From: an uncultured Oscillospiraceae bacterium | Lineage (GTDB): Bacteria; Bacillota; Clostridia; Oscillospirales; Oscillospiraceae | Reading direction: 5' to 3' | Assembly (NCBI GenBank): GCA_904419145.1 | Contig: CAJFQQ010000003.1 | Location: forward strand, 1-64,000 | Length of the DNA stretch: 64,000 nucleotides | Shown: positions 63,183 to 64,000 of the stretch, piece by piece | Numbering within the stretch: the first letter of the stretch is position 1 | How the letters are laid out: each line of letters begins with the position of its first letter | Position numbers and translations under genes: made by a program | Notes under the pieces: generated by a model | Databases searched by the model: none | Told to the model about the DNA's origin: nothing | Seen by the model: the letters and a program-made list of their open reading frames with translations, nothing else

Positions 63183-63539
63183 TCAGCGCTTTTCCCCGGG
63201 CTTGAACAGCAGCGCCGCGATGACACCGAACAGCACCGCCGCTGCCACCCCGGCGGCGGAGGCGGTGAAGGGGCCGGTGAAGATGCCGATCCAACCTTGT
63301 TCCTCGATCGCTTTTGCTACACCTTTTGCCAAATTAGAGCCGAATCCGGTCAGCGGAACTGTAGCTCCAGCCCCGCCCCAGGCCACAATGTGCTCGTAGA
63401 CACCCACGGCCTGTAAGACAACACCGGCTACCACATACCCCACCAGGATCCGGGCAGGGGTCAATTTGGTTTTGTCGATGAAGATCTGGCCGATGGCACA
63501 TAGAATCCCCCCGCACAGGAAGGCGTTCCAATACTCCAT
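63183..63539 (-). CDS. spoVAE: Stage V sporulation protein AE
   Basis: A 118-residue membrane protein with three to four helices (FLCGGILCAIGQIFIDKTKL; GYVVAGVVLQAVGVY) matching SpoVAE, part of the channel that moves dipicolinate during sporulation and germination. It follows spoVAD after 19 bp and ends in a terminator. Confidence 0.93.
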   Translation of the reverse strand: MEYWNAFLCGGILCAIGQIFIDKTKLTPARILVGYVVAGVVLQAVGVYEHIVAWGGAGATVPLTGFGSNLAKGVAKAIEEQGWIGIFTGPFTASAAGVAAAVLFGVIAALLFKPGEKR

Positions 63540-63558
63540 TCACGTCATCCATCCTTTC

Positions 63559-64000
63559 TTATACCTTGTTTTCGATCAGAACCGCGTGGCAGATGCCGGG
63601 GATGCTCTCCCCCTGGAAGGAGGAGGTGGGGGAGAGGAGGGCTCCGGTGGGCGCGAACAGCAGTGTTTTCCATGTCCCATTCTCCAACTGCTGGAGGAGA
63701 TAGCCGTTGAACACGCTGGCGCTGCACCCGCAGCCGCTGGCGCCGCAGTGCATGTCCTGGCGTTTGCGGTCAAAGAGCAGCAGGCCGCAGTCGTTGTAGT
63801 TTGCCCCCAGGGGGTATCCCTCCCGCTCCATTAGATCCTGTAGGATTTCGCTGCCCAGTTGTCCCAGGTCTCCTGTGACAATCTGGTCATAGTCACTGGG
63901 CTTGGTACCGGTATCCTGGAAAAAAGCGGTAAGCGTGGCCAGTGCCGCAGGAGCCATGGCAGCACCCATATTATTCGCGTCAGTGATGCCCAAATCCTCC
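63559..64000 (-). CDS. spoVAD: Stage V sporulation protein AD, N-terminally truncated by window edge
   Basis: The last ~146 residues of SpoVAD, a thiolase-fold protein of the spore inner membrane that binds dipicolinate. Visible are GITDANNMGAAMAPAA, YDQIVTGDLGQLGSEIL and the cysteine-rich CGASGCGCSASVFNGY segment, typical of this protein. The reading frame continues past the window end (E-D-L-G before the visible segment). Confidence 0.93.
   Translation of the reverse strand, partial: EDLGITDANNMGAAMAPAALATLTAFFQDTGTKPSDYDQIVTGDLGQLGSEILQDLMEREGYPLGANYNDCGLLLFDRKRQDMHCGASGCGCSASVFNGYLLQQLENGTWKTLLFAPTGALLSPTSSFQGESIPGICHAVLIENKV

Overview
The window looks like chromosomal DNA of a spore-forming, strictly anaerobic Clostridia, most like an Oscillospiraceae gut bacterium. 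The reasons are strong AGGAGG-type ribosome sites, GTG/TTG starts, spoVAD/spoVAE at the right edge, corrinoid methyl-transfer genes, an NAD-linked aldehyde oxidoreductase and GC-rich coding. The species cannot be named from the sequence alone.

Layout. 1-6 kb: 3' part of fusA, tuf, a DUF4830 protein, an RsuA-family pseudouridine synthase and a PucR/CdaR-type regulator. 6-8.4 kb: an exported YcdB/YcdC-type protein whose C-terminal S-layer-like repeat is cut by an in-frame TAG. 8.5-14.7 kb (minus strand): a corrinoid methyl-transfer module with a methyltetrahydrofolate:corrinoid methyltransferase, two corrinoid proteins, a RamA/RACo-type reactivase, a DUF2284 protein and a PucR regulator, but no substrate-specific methyltransferase. 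15.5-18.4 kb: a two-gene restriction-modification-like pair (N6 methylase with a fused specificity-like C terminus, plus an HNH nuclease). 18.7-21.9 kb: a phospholipase D-like protein, an EEP-family hydrolase and a gamma-carbonic anhydrase.

22.2-43.3 kb is the most notable part: a 21.1-kb island inside a tRNA-Arg(CCG) gene. The host tRNA is split (5' half at 22169-22217, 3' half at 43304-43349) by an 18-bp direct repeat, while a complete tRNA-Arg(CCG) lies just inside the left end, followed by a holin-like gene and a tyrosine integrase. The cargo is almost entirely a tungsten/molybdenum-pterin system: tungstate uptake (tupABC, with a TupA that appears circularly permuted), cofactor synthesis (mog-moaE fusion, moaA, moeA, a moeA-binding-domain fusion, a MoeB/ThiF-like enzyme, moaD), two flavoproteins, a LysR regulator, and an operon for an aldehyde:ferredoxin oxidoreductase (AOR) with a four-cluster ferredoxin subunit and NuoE/F/G-like subunits. 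Together these can import tungstate, build the pterin cofactor, oxidise aldehydes and pass electrons to NAD and/or ferredoxin. MoaC is the one expected gene not found.

43.4-64 kb: a non-coding stretch rich in terminators, an APC permease/enolase-superfamily operon with a divergent LysR gene, a von Willebrand A protein, gltB-gltD behind a consensus promoter and immediate attenuator-like hairpin, a NitT/TauT-type ABC transporter, a small membrane protein, an HD-domain protein, and a copper module (csoR and a copA ending in a CopZ-like domain with its own internal ribosome site, with a CsoR box inside the csoR promoter). The window ends in spoVAE and a partial spoVAD.
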